Assembly: GCA_963812505.1 (NCBI GenBank)
Contig: CAWEVM010000010.1
Span: 106,403 to 170,402, forward strand
Source: JAMXLO01 sp963812505
Lineage (GTDB): Bacteria > Pseudomonadota > Alphaproteobacteria > Acetobacterales > Acetobacteraceae
Direction of reading: 5' to 3'
Length of the DNA: 64,000 nucleotides
Position 1 is the stretch's first letter. Each line of letters starts with the position of its first letter. Shown piece after piece: positions 44,821-53,403 of this stretch. The position numbers were made by a program, and so were the translations under genes. Under the pieces are notes generated by a model, which saw only the letters and a program-made list of their open reading frames with translations, did no database searches and was not told the origin of the DNA.

Positions 44821-44997
44821 CCCCCAGCCACAATGTGTGGAGCCCGGGCTGTGGAACGCGGGGAGAACGGCGTAGTAGCGCTTGGGCCGGACCACCCAAA
44901 GCGCTAGTATCCTCATTCGGCGGTCTATCCGGCGGACTGTGGCGTGGTCGCAACAGACCTCGTGTATGTTGTGTCCCGATCAGGAGCGACGTCCCAC

Positions 44998-46932
44998 ATG
45001 TTGATTGACGGCATAGGTGCGAGGGGCGGACACTTGGCGCCGGTCAGCCAGGGGGAATCCGAAGTGCTCGATGCAGTGCAGATGCCAGGCCGCCACCAGG
45101 TCCATATCGACCGCTCGCGTGATGTGCTGCTGACCGATTTCGGTCGAGCCACCTTGTCCGACCGCTACCTGATGCCGGGCGAGGAGTTTCAGGACCTTTT
45201 CGCCCGGGTGGCGTCCTATTACGGTGACGATGCCGGCCATGCGCAGCGCATCTATGACTACATGTCGCGGCTGTGGTTCATGCCCGCGACGCCGGTGCTG
45301 TCGAATGGTGGCACGCAGCGTGGGCTGCCGATCTCCTGCTTCCTGAACGAGGCCTCCGACAGCCTGGAGGGGATCGTCGGGCTATGGAACGAGAACGTCT
45401 GGCTGGCCTCGAAGGGCGGCGGCATCGGCTCCTATTGGGGCAACCTGCGGTCGATCGGCGAGAAGGTCGGTGCGGTCGGCAAGACCTCGGGCGTGATCCC
45501 GTTCATCCGGGTGATGGACAGCCTGACCTTGGCGATCTCGCAAGGCTCGCTGCGGCGGGGTTCGGCGGCGGTCTATTTGCCGGTCTCGCACCCCGAGATC
45601 GAGGAGTTCGTCGAGATCCGTCGCCCCACCGGGGGCGATCCGAACCGCAAGGCGTTGAACCTGCATCATGGCATCCTTGTCTCGGACGCGTTTATGCGGG
45701 CCGTGGAGGCCGATGAGCCGTGGCCGCTGCTGTCGCCGAAGGACGAGACGCCGGTGCGATCGATCTCGGCGCGTGCGCTATGGGTCCGCATCCTGACGGC
45801 ACGGATCGAGACCGGCGAGCCGTACCTGATCTTCTCCGACCATGTGAACCGCGCGCGGCCCGAGCATCACAAGCTGGCCGGGCTGGAGGTGAAGACCTCC
45901 AATCTGTGTTCCGAGATCACCCTGCCCACGGGCCGCGACCAGCACGGCATGGAGCGCACCGCAGTGTGTTGCCTCTGTTCGCTGAACCTGGAGAGCTGGT
46001 TCGAATGGCAGAACCATCCGACGTTCATCGAGGACATCATGCGGTTCCTCGACAACGTACTGCAGGACTTCATCGACCGCGCGCCACCGGGGATGGAGAA
46101 GGCGCGCTATTCCGCGATGCGCGAACGCAGCGTGGGTCTGGGCGTGATGGGCTTCCACTCGTTCCTGCAGTCGCAGAACGTGCCGTGGGAGAGCGTGATC
46201 GCCAAGGTCTGGAACAAGCGGATGTTCAAGCACATTCGCGAACAGGCGGATCTTGCTTCGCGCGTGCTGGCCGAGGAGCGCGGGCCGTGCCCAGATGCCG
46301 CCGAGTACGGCATCATGGAGCGGTTCTCGCACAAGATGTCGATCGCGCCGACCGCGTCGATTTCCATCATCGCAGGGAATTCCTCGCCGGGAATCGAGCC
46401 GATCGCGGCGAACGTGTTCCTGCAGAAAACACTGTCCGGCAGCTTCACCGTGCGCAACCGGCACCTGCAGATGCTGCTCGCGGCGAAGGGAATGGATACC
46501 GACGAGATATGGTCATCGATCACGCTGCGGGCAGGAAGTGTGCAGCATCTGGATTTCCTGACCGAGCAGGAGAAGGCGGTCTACAAGACCGCCTTTGAGC
46601 TGGATCAGCGATGGATCATCGAGCATGCGGCGGATCGCGCGCCGTTCATCTGCCAGAGCCAGTCGATCAACGTGTTTTTGCCGGCGAATGTGCACAAGCG
46701 GGACCTGCACCAGATTCATTTCATGGCATGGAAGCGCGGTGTGAAGTCGCTTTACTACTGCCGGAGCCTGTCGATCCAGCGGGCCGACAATGTGAGCGAG
46801 GCGGCGGTGCGGCCGGCCGAGTTTACTGGCATGGCTGCGGTGGTGCCGGCGAATGACGGGCAAGTGCCGCTGCCGCTGGTTGCGGCTGCGGTCGGGGCCA
46901 CGGATTACGAGGAGTGTCTCGCTTGCCAGTGA
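44998..46932 (+). CDS. nrdA: Ribonucleoside-diphosphate reductase, large (alpha) subunit
   Basis: About 644 residues (the start is uncertain; a GTG at 44944 is possible). PATPVLSNGGTQRGLPISCF carries the first active-site Cys, TSNLCSEITLP the thiyl-radical Asn-Cys-Glu segment, and SLYYCRSLSIQRAD with the terminal EECLACQ pair the C-terminal reductant path, as in class I enzymes. There is no ATP-cone at the N-terminus. Reduces ribonucleotides for DNA synthesis and needs a radical-generating beta subunit, which is not adjacent. Confidence 0.9.
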   Translation: MLIDGIGARGGHLAPVSQGESEVLDAVQMPGRHQVHIDRSRDVLLTDFGRATLSDRYLMPGEEFQDLFARVASYYGDDAGHAQRIYDYMSRLWFMPATPVLSNGGTQRGLPISCFLNEASDSLEGIVGLWNENVWLASKGGGIGSYWGNLRSIGEKVGAVGKTSGVIPFIRVMDSLTLAISQGSLRRGSAAVYLPVSHPEIEEFVEIRRPTGGDPNRKALNLHHGILVSDAFMRAVEADEPWPLLSPKDETPVRSISARALWVRILTARIETGEPYLIFSDHVNRARPEHHKLAGLEVKTSNLCSEITLPTGRDQHGMERTAVCCLCSLNLESWFEWQNHPTFIEDIMRFLDNVLQDFIDRAPPGMEKARYSAMRERSVGLGVMGFHSFLQSQNVPWESVIAKVWNKRMFKHIREQADLASRVLAEERGPCPDAAEYGIMERFSHKMSIAPTASISIIAGNSSPGIEPIAANVFLQKTLSGSFTVRNRHLQMLLAAKGMDTDEIWSSITLRAGSVQHLDFLTEQEKAVYKTAFELDQRWIIEHAADRAPFICQSQSINVFLPANVHKRDLHQIHFMAWKRGVKSLYYCRSLSIQRADNVSEAAVRPAEFTGMAAVVPANDGQVPLPLVAAAVGATDYEECLACQ

Positions 46933-47268
46933 CATCGAGGCGGATCGTCAACTCATCAACGTTGTTGCGTCCCGGTCCCGGAGTTCGAAGATGTCGCCGC
47001 TTTGGAGCTCTCCCTTTGGCGAGCTCGTCGCGATGTAATCACTGCCGCGGAGGATGGCGGAAGTCCTGCGGAGCTCCTGCGCTTCAGAATACAGTAATGC
47101 ATCGATCGTAGGACTAACCGCTACCTCACTGCCGACGATCCGGCGGCAAGTTCGCGCACTCTGGCGCTGGCTGTGCAAGGTGACGGTCGCTGCTATGGTT
47201 TCGCCGAAGTTCTAAGCCGAATCGCAATCTTCGTTTGCTTGCCGGACTTCGCCCGCGGAGGAAGCACC
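46933..47268. other. Intergenic region after nrdA
   Basis: About 335 bases. No nrdB-like sequence. A weak minus-strand frame is listed separately; the promoter of the lipoprotein gene should lie at the right side. Confidence 0.4.
46948..47178 (-). CDS. Possible small hypothetical protein
   Basis: 76 residues from a TTG, with a protein-like stretch (TIDALLYSEAQELRRTSAIL, then GSDYIATSSPKGELQSGD). No good start or ribosome binding site, no family. Might be a gene remnant. Confidence 0.25.
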   Translation of the reverse strand: MHSQRQSARTCRRIVGSEVAVSPTIDALLYSEAQELRRTSAILRGSDYIATSSPKGELQSGDIFELRDRDATTLMS

Positions 47269-47529
47269 ATGCGTCGCCTGATCTGGCTGGCTCTCATTTC
47301 GTCGCTGGTAGGTTGCGGAAGTGACAAGCCAGCAACAACTCTCTCCGTCACCTGCACTGGAGGCACCCAATTGGTCGGTGCCGCCTCGATCGATGTGCTG
47401 GGAGATCTTGCCAATGGCCTTCCGACGATGAATTTCCCCGATCCTGCGAACCCGGGCAAGACCGGAAACATCTCGGTCCAGCCTCACGATCGCTGCAAGA
47501 TCACGCCGGGCAATCCTTCCAACGGGTAG
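47269..47529 (+). CDS. Small lipoprotein
   Basis: 86 residues, ATG five bases after GGAGGAAG. MRRLIWLALISSLVGCGSDK gives a lipobox LVGC. The mature part has two further Cys (SVTCTGG and HDRCKI) that could form a disulfide. No family recognised. Confidence 0.7.
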   Translation: MRRLIWLALISSLVGCGSDKPATTLSVTCTGGTQLVGAASIDVLGDLANGLPTMNFPDPANPGKTGNISVQPHDRCKITPGNPSNG

Positions 47530-47700
47530 GACGCATCCCCTCCCCTCGCCCGCGCGGGCTGAAGAGGCGATCTAGATCGTTATAGAACCAAATGGACAAT
47601 TGCTGGGGCACGCGACAACTGCGAGCATCCGGCTTTCCCCGCCTGGGGGCGTGCTTGAGCATTCGTATGCCCGGGTGCGCCCCGCTCTTTTAGGCGGCGG

Positions 47701-48021
47701 TCAGACCAGGACGGCCCGGACGGAATTGAGCGCATCGCGCAGCGTGTCGAATTGTTCCACGCTCGCCGGCGCGCCGATTGTCGTTACGATCCAGGTGATT
47801 GTGCCCGATGGTGCGTGCACGATGTGAGATGGCCTGTCCACAGGGCCGCTGACGATCACGACCCGCCGATGCAGCCGAGGGTCGTCAGATCGCCGCTCGC
47901 AAACATAGGCCTTCAGGATATCACCCGCGCTCGCCAGCCACTCGGCCACGAGCGCGGACTCGTCCGGGCTGAGCGGACGAGGAGGAAACGCAAGCAGAAT
48001 CTCCGCAGAACATTTGGCCAT
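47701..48021 (-). CDS. Hypothetical protein
   Basis: 106 residues. Predicted mixed alpha/beta: PDESALVAEWLASAGDILKA helix, CERRSDDPRLHRRVVIVSG strand, then GTITWIVTTIG and a C-terminal helix. No recognised family and no neighbours on the same operon; the aldo/keto reductase gene follows downstream on the same strand. Confidence 0.55.
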   Translation of the reverse strand: MAKCSAEILLAFPPRPLSPDESALVAEWLASAGDILKAYVCERRSDDPRLHRRVVIVSGPVDRPSHIVHAPSGTITWIVTTIGAPASVEQFDTLRDALNSVRAVLV

Positions 48022-48069
48022 AGCGGGGAGTGTACACGGCGGATCACTTCAGGCTGGTTGCGTTTGCGG

Positions 48070-49065
48070 CTAGCGATCCGCATCGATCGCACGCCAACCC
48101 CGCGTCAGTTCGTCGAGTCTTGCCATGAGGTCGGGTGGCAGGACACGCTTCTCCGCCGCCGCCAGGCTGTCGGCCAGTTGCTCAGGGCGGCTCGCACCGA
48201 CGATCGGCACCGTGACGGCGGGATTGGACAAGACCCACGCGACCGCGAGCGTGGCCATGCTCATGTCTGCCTCCTGCGCCACCGAGCGCAGGCTTTCGAT
48301 CGTCGCGAACTCCTGTTCGTGCCAGTAGCGTGCCTGATACCTGGCGCCGGCGGTGCGCAGCGAGAACCGCGTGCCTTCTGGCGGCGGAGCCGTCCCATTA
48401 TGCTTGCCACTAAGCAGGCCGCCGGCGAGGGGATTGTAGGGGATCACCGCGATCGCTTCCTCCTCGCACAAAGGCAGCAGATCCCGTTCGAAGGCGCGGA
48501 ACAACAGATTGTAGCGTGGCTGCACGCTGTCGATACGGCACAGGTTCTTGAGTTCGCCACGGCCCAGGCCGCGCGCGACGCGCCAGGCCGGCCAGTTTGA
48601 CACGCCGACATAACGTGCCTTGCCCTGCCGCACGACCATGTCGAGCGCTTCCAACGTCTCGTCCATCGGCGTGTCCGCGTCGTAGCGGTGCAACTGATAC
48701 AGATCGACGTAATCAGTGCCGAGCCGGCGGAGGGATGCATCGATCGCGTCGAGGATATGCTTGCGCGACGTCCCCTGATCCCATGGTTGCGCGCCCACCT
48801 GCCCCGCGCACTTGGTTGCGAGGATGAACTGCTGGCGTTTGCCCTTGAGCCAGGCGCCGACAATCTCCTCGGTACGGCCTGCGGTCGCACGACCACCGCC
48901 GAGCGGATACACGTCGGCCGTGTCGAGGAAGTCGATCCCACCCTCGGCCGCTGCATTGAGGATCGCGTGGCTGCGCGCTTCGTCACACTGCCCGCCGAAG
49001 GTCATGGTGCCGAGACAAAGCCGCGATACGCGCAGGCCGGTTCGGCCGAATTTCGTGTGCTGCAT
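48070..49065 (-). CDS. Aldo/keto reductase (potassium-channel beta-subunit-like class)
   Basis: 331 residues. LRVSRLCLGTMTFGGQCDE start, FLDTADVYPLGGG with catalytic Asp and Tyr near residue 50, ATKCAGQVG with Lys, YQLHRYD, and VPIVGASRPEQLADSLAA as the NADP phosphate site. Belongs to the YajO/Tas-like group of soluble NADPH-dependent reductases. Not closely similar to the other reductase in the window. Confidence 0.88.
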   Translation of the reverse strand: MQHTKFGRTGLRVSRLCLGTMTFGGQCDEARSHAILNAAAEGGIDFLDTADVYPLGGGRATAGRTEEIVGAWLKGKRQQFILATKCAGQVGAQPWDQGTSRKHILDAIDASLRRLGTDYVDLYQLHRYDADTPMDETLEALDMVVRQGKARYVGVSNWPAWRVARGLGRGELKNLCRIDSVQPRYNLLFRAFERDLLPLCEEEAIAVIPYNPLAGGLLSGKHNGTAPPPEGTRFSLRTAGARYQARYWHEQEFATIESLRSVAQEADMSMATLAVAWVLSNPAVTVPIVGASRPEQLADSLAAAEKRVLPPDLMARLDELTRGWRAIDADR

Positions 49066-49213
49066 TCAACATTACTCCCGACTTGCGTTATTCACCAATT
49101 GACACAGCGAGTATGATTGTCGCTTGGCCATGATCACATACGTCACGGCCATGTTATCGTTCGCTCGCGCAAGGACCGTCGATACAGGATTGTGCGGTCG
49201 CTTCATTCGCTAT

Positions 49214-49234
49214 ACCCGATTATACATATCGGGT
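49214..49234. promoter_or_regulatory. Inverted repeat ACCCGAT-N7-ATCGGGT upstream of the tandem Moco-fold gene
   Basis: Perfect seven-base arms, 16 bases before the start codon and just before the ribosome binding site. The left flank CGCTATA followed six bases later by TATACATA has some resemblance to ModE half-sites, so molybdate control is possible but unproven. Confidence 0.5.
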
Positions 49235-49250
49235 TAATCAAGGGGGAACA

Positions 49251-50258
49251 ATGGGCCACCATTCAGCCAACGAGGACTTCCTCCAGCAGCTCTATGCGAC
49301 GGAGGAAACACTCGCCGGCCAATTCAAACATTTCGGGTTCTCATTTTCGCCTGTTCTGCTATCGGGCGATGTGACCGATCCAGGTATCTACAACTTGCCC
49401 GTGCTTGCGCCGGTAACGACGCAAGACGCGACCTACACCGCGGCTGGCATACCGGTCACAGATACCTTCACCGGCATCAAGCTATGGGACCTGTTGAGCG
49501 ATGCAGGTGGCGCGACGGTGACGAGCGCCAAGAACGATATCCTCAGCAAGTATGTCGTGGCCACAGGATCCGACGGCTACAAGGCCGTGTTTTCGTTGGG
49601 CGAGATCGATCCGAGCTTCGGTAACCGGCCGGTCATGGTTGCCTACGCTGACACCGGCGGCCAATTGGGTCCCCATGGCAGTGACGGCTTGGCACGCATG
49701 GTTGTGCCCGGTGATCTGGCAGGCGGCCGGTATGTGTCCGATCTGGTCAATCTCGATGTGCGGAGTCTGCCGGAACCCGGGCCCTCAGGGCCAGGCGGGA
49801 TCTCGGATCAACTCGCGCTCTCCGGCGATATCGCTGACCCATCCATTGTCACGCCGGATACACTGGCTGCCCTCAATCAGTCGACGATGGAAACCGCGAC
49901 CTATACCTCGGGCGCCGGACAGGTGACCGATACCTACACGGGGGTTTCGCTTTGGAACCTGATCCAGGACGCAGGGCTCCTGACTGACCCGTCGATCAAG
50001 AACGATCTGTTGCGCTTCGGGGTGGTCGCCACCGGCAGCGACGGTTATCGCGCGTTCATTTCGCTTGGCGAGATCGATCCGGCGTTCGGCAATCAGCCCG
50101 ATATGGTCGCTTATGCCGATACCGGAGGGCAGCTTGGGCCAGGTGGTCAGGACGGTGCATTGCGACTGATCGTCCCAGGCGATGTGGCCGGTGGCCGCTA
50201 TGTGTCCAATCTCGTCAACCTTCAGGTCATCGATGCGGTCGGCGGACACCTAAGCTGA
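49251..50258 (+). CDS. Tandem sulfite-oxidase-like (molybdopterin-fold) domain protein
   Basis: 335 residues preceded by GGGGGAA. Two homologous domains, about 36-172 and 188-328, share D-x-F/Y-TG-x-LW-LL, VVATGSDGY, SLGEIDP-FGN, VAYADTGGQLG and VPGD-AGGRYVS-LVNL. These match the later part of the oxidoreductase molybdopterin-binding fold (compare GVPLRDLL, the DGY strand, LVVPG and the final strand of sulfite oxidase). The whole protein has no cysteine, so the Mo-ligating Cys of sulfite oxidase is absent and normal Moco catalysis is unlikely. No signal peptide is apparent. It lies beside a modE/mop/modABC locus. Binding or storage of molybdate, pterin or an unrelated ligand are possibilities (inference). 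Confidence 0.65.
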   Translation: MGHHSANEDFLQQLYATEETLAGQFKHFGFSFSPVLLSGDVTDPGIYNLPVLAPVTTQDATYTAAGIPVTDTFTGIKLWDLLSDAGGATVTSAKNDILSKYVVATGSDGYKAVFSLGEIDPSFGNRPVMVAYADTGGQLGPHGSDGLARMVVPGDLAGGRYVSDLVNLDVRSLPEPGPSGPGGISDQLALSGDIADPSIVTPDTLAALNQSTMETATYTSGAGQVTDTYTGVSLWNLIQDAGLLTDPSIKNDLLRFGVVATGSDGYRAFISLGEIDPAFGNQPDMVAYADTGGQLGPGGQDGALRLIVPGDVAGGRYVSNLVNLQVIDAVGGHLS

Positions 50259-50270
50259 CCGACACCACCG

Positions 50271-50741
50271 CTATCCGTGGGTTGCGGTGCGTTCGGGCTT
50301 CAGGTCGATCAGCGGCGTGCCGTCCAGACAATCGAGTCCGCGGACCCGCACGGTGGTTCCTTCAACCGCCACCAGGTCAACCAAGGACGATGCAATCGGG
50401 TTAGGCCGCACCGGCGAGCGCAAGGCAAAGGTCCCAGTCGTCTCCCCGGTACGGAATGGCGTCTGCAATACCAGATCGCGTCGCGCGTGATGCATCCAGT
50501 ACAGCACCTGGATGCGTGCGTGCCGCGCAATGTCGGTGAGCGCCTCGCGCCAACGCTCGTCGACCACGATCGAGCAGATCGGCCCATCGGCACTGCCCCG
50601 TTTCGGACACTCGCTGCGCGTGCGCCACGGCGTATGGATCGTGCCAATGAAATACACGCCGGCATCAGTCACTGCCGGCAGTTGCATCGCCACTTCGCCG
50701 GGACGCAGTTCGCTCGCAGTCTCGATCGGATCGCCGTTCAT
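50271..50741 (-). CDS. trmO: tRNA (N6-threonylcarbamoyladenosine37-N6)-methyltransferase TrmO
   Basis: About 156 residues. FIGTIHTPWRTRSECPKRG, IQVLYWMHHARRDLVLQ and FALRSPVRPNPIASSLVDLV are the TrmO/TsaA (UPF0066) signatures. TrmO methylates t6A37 of tRNA-Thr using SAM. In some genomes close homologues sit in molybdenum loci, as here, which may mean a different substrate. It is the third gene of a minus-strand run with modE and mop. Confidence 0.85.
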   Translation of the reverse strand: MNGDPIETASELRPGEVAMQLPAVTDAGVYFIGTIHTPWRTRSECPKRGSADGPICSIVVDERWREALTDIARHARIQVLYWMHHARRDLVLQTPFRTGETTGTFALRSPVRPNPIASSLVDLVAVEGTTVRVRGLDCLDGTPLIDLKPERTATHG

Positions 50742-50877
50742 GGGCGCAGTTTGCCGGGGTGGACGACCCAAAGTCCAGGCGGGAGCGGTTGGCCCTTCAT
50801 CCCGCTACGATTCCCGGCGCCACGTCAGCCGCATTGCGGCCAGCAGATGTGGCTGGCCGGCAAATGCAATGGACTGA

Positions 50878-51084
50878 TCAGACGCCAACCATCACGCTGG
50901 AAGCCTTGATCACTGCCGTGGCCTTCATGCCCGGCTTCAGCGCCAGTTCCTCGGACGCCTCATTCGTGATAGACGCGGTAATCAGCACCGACGGCGCCAC
51001 TTCGATGGTCACGTGAGTCGTGGTCGCTCCAGGCTTCACGGTCTTGATCGTACCGGCGAGCTGGTTGCGTGCGGAAAGCTTCAT
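50878..51084 (-). CDS. mop: Molybdenum-pterin binding protein (Mop)
   Basis: 68 residues forming one TOBE/Mop domain: KLSARNQLAGTIKTVKPGAT, HVTIEVAP, LITASITNEASEEL, LKPGMKATAVIKASSVMVGV. Mop proteins are hexameric cytoplasmic molybdate-binding proteins. AAGGAG lies eight bases before the ATG. Downstream of modE on the same strand. Confidence 0.93.
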   Translation of the reverse strand: MKLSARNQLAGTIKTVKPGATTTHVTIEVAPSVLITASITNEASEELALKPGMKATAVIKASSVMVGV

Positions 51085-51110
51085 GGGGCGGTCTCCTTGG
51101 GATTGCGCAC

Positions 51111-51494
51111 CTACTTATCGGCGCAGACGCGATTAAGCGCCAGCAGGTGCTTCCGCGCGGCATGCGCTGTATCCAACTCAATCGCGCGATAGCGTTCCAC
51201 GATGGCCTTCCCCGCGCGCGTCAGCACCGCGCCACCGCCTCCGCTGCCACCGGCTGCGGTCTCGACAACGGGTGTGCCCAGGCTGCGGTTGAGATCCTCG
51301 ACCAGTTCCCAGGTCCGCCGATAGGACATCCGCAAGGCGCGCCCGGCAGCCGAGATCGAGCCTGAGCGCGCTATCTCCTCCAGCACGGCGACCTTGCCTG
51401 GCCCGATCCGGGCACCCGAGACAAGGTCGAGCCGGATGCTCAGCCGATCGGTGGTACGCGAGCCCTCGGATGGGCTTGGCTTTTTCTTCCCCAT
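51111..51494 (-). CDS. modE: ModE-type molybdate-responsive regulator, DNA-binding domain only
   Basis: About 127 residues. A LysR-like winged helix-turn-helix (VAVLEEIARSGSISAAGRAL, then MSYRRTWELVEDLN) matches the N-terminal domain of ModE. The two molybdate-binding TOBE domains of E. coli ModE are missing; the separately encoded Mop is a single TOBE domain and could supply or compete for that function (inference). Divergent from the binding protein/modABC genes. Confidence 0.87.
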   Translation of the reverse strand: MGKKKPSPSEGSRTTDRLSIRLDLVSGARIGPGKVAVLEEIARSGSISAAGRALRMSYRRTWELVEDLNRSLGTPVVETAAGGSGGGGAVLTRAGKAIVERYRAIELDTAHAARKHLLALNRVCADK

Positions 51495-51659
51495 GGCAGA
51501 TACCCCAGGCCTTGCTGCCGAATCATTGCGCCGGAGCGTGGCTTGTCGCCGTGCCGAAGACAAGCAGTAGCTGCGCCGGCAAACGCAATTCGGATCGACT
51601 CCGGGCTGCCCCTTGTCGTTGTATTTTCGCGGCTATACCGTCGCAAGCGAGGGGGGCTG

Positions 51660-52640
51660 ATGCTGCGCCGCGCATTCATCGCTGTTTCGCTGCTGTGGTG
51701 GTCCGGCACCGTGCTGGCCGCCGACATCGTCGATGCGACGGGCCGCAACGTGCAGGTTCCAGAGCATATCGAGCACATCCTGCCAGCCGGACCGCCGGCA
51801 GCGATACTGCTGGCAGCCCTGGCACCAGATCTCATGTTGGGCTGGACCTCGCCGATATCGGACGAGGCCCGCGCATTCTTGTCACCCGAAGCAGCCCGGT
51901 TGCCACAGGTGCCCCGGCTGACCGGGCGAGACGACGTCCTCGACAAGGTGATTGCACTGAGGCCGGATCTGATCGTCGATTACGGCACCGTCTCACCGCG
52001 CTATGCGGACCTTGCTCGTGCGACACAGCAGCGCACAGGCGTGCCTACCTTGCTGTTAGACGGGTCGCTGGCGGAAATCCCGCACGTGTTCCGCTCACTC
52101 GGCAATATTCTGCACCGGGAAGGTCGCGCGGAAACCTTGGCAAAGTTCACCGAGGCACTGCTTGCGGTGCCGACAAACCAGACCGCGCATCCGCGTGTTG
52201 TATGTGCTCGTGGCGACGACGGCCTGGCCGTCGTCGCACCGGGTACCGATCTCGCGGAAACCTTCACCCACCTCGGCTGGCAGGTTGTCGCGCCGCCGGG
52301 ACAGGGACCGTCCCGCCAGTCCAGCTTCGACGACATCCGCGCGCTTGATCCCGACATTGTGGTGTTTTCCGACCCTGCGATGCGCGCGACGCTCGACCAT
52401 TCGGACACATGGCGATCACTGCGCGCGGTGCGTGATGGCCATGCGCTCGTGGCACCTGCCCTGCCCTTCGGATGGATCGATGAACCTCCGTCGGTCAACC
52501 GGCTGCTTGGCGTGGCGTGGCTCAGCGGTCGTGATCCGACGACTCTGGCCGCCTTGTTCAATGCCGTGGTCTACGGCCACGTGCTGACACCACGGCAACT
52601 CGACACGCTGCTCGCCGGCGTCCACTCCCCGCAACCGTAA
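51660..52640 (+). CDS. Class III periplasmic binding protein (MolA/BtuF-like) in a molybdate operon
   Basis: 326 residues from an ATG preceded by GAGGGGGG. Signal peptide MLRRAFIAVSLLWWSGTVLA. Two lobes joined by a long helix, with IVDATGRNVQVPEHIEHILP, VIALRPDLIVDYG, and DIRALDPDIVVFSDP, are typical of TroA/BtuF/FhuD-type proteins (class III). Haemophilus MolA shows that this fold can bind molybdate and tungstate. No permease or ATPase of the matching BtuCD type is nearby; modABC starts 12 bases downstream. It may be a second Mo/W receptor. Confidence 0.75.
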   Translation: MLRRAFIAVSLLWWSGTVLAADIVDATGRNVQVPEHIEHILPAGPPAAILLAALAPDLMLGWTSPISDEARAFLSPEAARLPQVPRLTGRDDVLDKVIALRPDLIVDYGTVSPRYADLARATQQRTGVPTLLLDGSLAEIPHVFRSLGNILHREGRAETLAKFTEALLAVPTNQTAHPRVVCARGDDGLAVVAPGTDLAETFTHLGWQVVAPPGQGPSRQSSFDDIRALDPDIVVFSDPAMRATLDHSDTWRSLRAVRDGHALVAPALPFGWIDEPPSVNRLLGVAWLSGRDPTTLAALFNAVVYGHVLTPRQLDTLLAGVHSPQP

Positions 52641-52652
52641 GAGGTTCAATCG

Positions 52653-53402
52653 ATGCGCTTCCTGCTGGCACTGTGCCTATTGCTTGCGCCGCTCACTGCA
52701 CGGGCACAGGAGTTGACGGTGTTCGCCGCCGCGAGCCTGACCGACGCAATGAAGGATATCTCGACGCAATGGGCGCAGGCCGGCCATCAGCCCTTGCGCA
52801 TGTCGTTTGGTGCAAGCTCCACGTTGGCGCGACAGATCGAGCAGGGCGCTCCGGCCAATCTGTTCGCTTCCGCTGACCAAAAATGGATGGACTACCTTGC
52901 CGATAAGAAGCTGATCGTCGCCGACACGCGGAAGGATCTGCTTGGCAACGACCTTGTCCTCGTGGTTGCCGCGGACAAGCCGCAACACGTCACCATCGGC
53001 CCCGGCTTCAATCTGCTCGGTCTGCTCGGCCCGAATGGCCGTGTCGCCACGGGTGATCCCGCGCATGTCCCAGTCGGCATCTACGCCGAACAGGCGCTGA
53101 AAAGGCTCGGCATCTGGGACGCCGTGTCGCCGCGACTTGCGCGTACGGACGATGTGCGATCGGCACTGCTGCTGGTGGAACGCGGCGAAGCCCCTGCCGG
53201 CATCGTCTATGCGACGGACGCCGCCGTGTCGAGAGCCGTGATGATCGCTGGAACCTTTCCGGCGAACAGCCATGATCCAGTTTCGTATCCGTTCGCGGTG
53301 ACGCAATCCGGTGACACGCCCGACGCGCGTGCACTGATGACATTCCTGGCCGGTCCACAGGCGCGAGAGATCTTCGTCAAGCGCGGCTTCAAGGTCGAAT
53401 AG
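52653..53402 (+). CDS. modA: Molybdate ABC transporter, periplasmic binding protein
   Basis: 249 residues. Signal peptide MRFLLALCLLLAPLTARAQ, then LTVFAAASLTDAMKDI with the molybdate-binding Ser/Ala loop, FGASSTLARQIEQGAPANLF and the YPFAVTQSGDTPDARALMTFL tail. Periplasmic receptor for molybdate/tungstate. RBS AGAGG. The modB frame begins at its stop codon. Confidence 0.94.
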   Translation: MRFLLALCLLLAPLTARAQELTVFAAASLTDAMKDISTQWAQAGHQPLRMSFGASSTLARQIEQGAPANLFASADQKWMDYLADKKLIVADTRKDLLGNDLVLVVAADKPQHVTIGPGFNLLGLLGPNGRVATGDPAHVPVGIYAEQALKRLGIWDAVSPRLARTDDVRSALLLVERGEAPAGIVYATDAAVSRAVMIAGTFPANSHDPVSYPFAVTQSGDTPDARALMTFLAGPQAREIFVKRGFKVE

Positions 53403-53403
53403 G

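Noticed and set aside
44821..44997. NrdR boxes or a cobalamin riboswitch upstream of nrdA
   Set aside because: Looked for because they commonly control ribonucleotide reductases; no convincing box or conserved riboswitch core was visible.
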